NCBI GenBank assembly: GCA_943735955.1
Contig: OX030957.1
Location: 8,998,844-9,062,843, forward strand
Length of the DNA stretch: 64,000 bases
From: Piscicola geometra
Taxonomy: Eukaryota; Annelida; Clitellata; Hirudinida; Piscicolidae
Reading direction: 5' to 3'
The notes below the pieces were generated by a model. That model made no database searches. It was not told where the DNA came from and saw only the letters and a program-made list of their open reading frames with translations. Each line of letters opens with the position of its first letter. Within the stretch, counting starts at the first letter, position 1. Position numbers and translations under genes: made by a program. Positions 63,713 to 64,000 of the stretch are shown here, piece after piece.

Positions 63713-64000
63713 GCATCAAGCAAGAGCAGCATCTAGATAAGATTATCAATCACTTGTGACACTTTAGCCGAGCAGTCAGAAGCCTTAGATGAGACACTAG
63801 AGGTGGAAAAGGTTTCAAGTTTAACTATTGAAAGATCGAATGCAAGCAACTAACAAAAAGAAAAAAGTTTTGAGTAAACAACTATTTTCAATTCACTTAT
63901 TTAATATGAACGGCAATTATATCGGTATAAATGAATTAGAAATAATTTATTTAAAAAAAGAATATTGAAGTAAATAAATACAAAAACAATTAATTTAATC

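Larger units (their letters stand above)
49882..64000. other. Gene-poor right flank
   Basis: No exon chain could be built on either strand. Short unexplained open stretches with more balanced composition: 50042-50326 minus, 51855-51975 plus (FIALIGSVLFGLFGGELVNT), 53213-53395 plus, 53697-53972 minus. None shows a domain. The rest is AT-rich with repeat scraps. Confidence 0.5.

Noticed and set aside
63497..63749. Thr/His-rich and Cys/Val-rich proteins on both strands
   Set aside because: Translation of the CA microsatellite.
46553..64000. Cadherin-repeat exons expected upstream of a Celsr gene
   Set aside because: No long minus-strand frames and no DXD/DxNDN-like cadherin motifs; if they exist they lie outside the window.

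Overview
This is an AT-rich stretch of animal nuclear DNA. Genes are split by GT-AG introns, one of them about 20 kb long, and lie in a background of decayed non-LTR retrotransposons, SINEs and DNA transposons. A biogenic-amine receptor with 5-HT2-type signatures points to a bilaterian. The species cannot be named from the sequence. I see no operons, CRISPR arrays or bacterial features.

Two protein-coding genes can be supported, both G-protein-coupled receptors, arranged tail to tail. On the plus strand, three exons (2872-3104, 4145-4254, about 24438-26260) encode a class A aminergic receptor of about 721 residues. It looks most like serotonin 5-HT2 receptors, but has YRY in place of DRY and a third intracellular loop of about 380 residues. 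Its 20-kb second intron holds a hAT element, LINE 3' ends, a LINE with a SINE inside it, other SINEs and one arm of a 20-kb-spaced inverted repeat.

On the minus strand, 15 exons from 46552 down to 28309 join with compatible splice phases. They encode an adhesion GPCR of about 2735 residues: a very long charged N-terminal region, four EGF modules plus a partial fifth, a HormR domain, a GAIN-like region with a degenerate GPS, seven membrane segments, and a long tail with a Cys cluster and a C-terminal TRV. The order EGF-HormR-GAIN-7TM, the shape of the HormR domain and the form of the GPS suggest a very divergent Celsr/Flamingo-like receptor. No cadherin repeats or laminin G domains are seen, and the true 5' end may lie further upstream.

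Left to right: 1-2871 is non-coding with a repeat arm; 2872-26260 is the aminergic receptor; 26261-28308 is the intergenic gap; 28309-46552 is the adhesion GPCR; 46553-48392 has GC-rich transposon debris; 48393-49881 is a piggyBac-type element with TTAA targets; 49882-64000 has no gene I can support, only repeat scraps, a CRE-like palindrome, AT palindromes and a CA microsatellite.

No unknown multi-gene system was found. The most unusual content is the heavily modified adhesion GPCR: an atypical GPS, a TM6 Trp-to-Arg change, and large hydrophilic insertions inside otherwise conserved domains. All exon joins are predictions from sequence alone.
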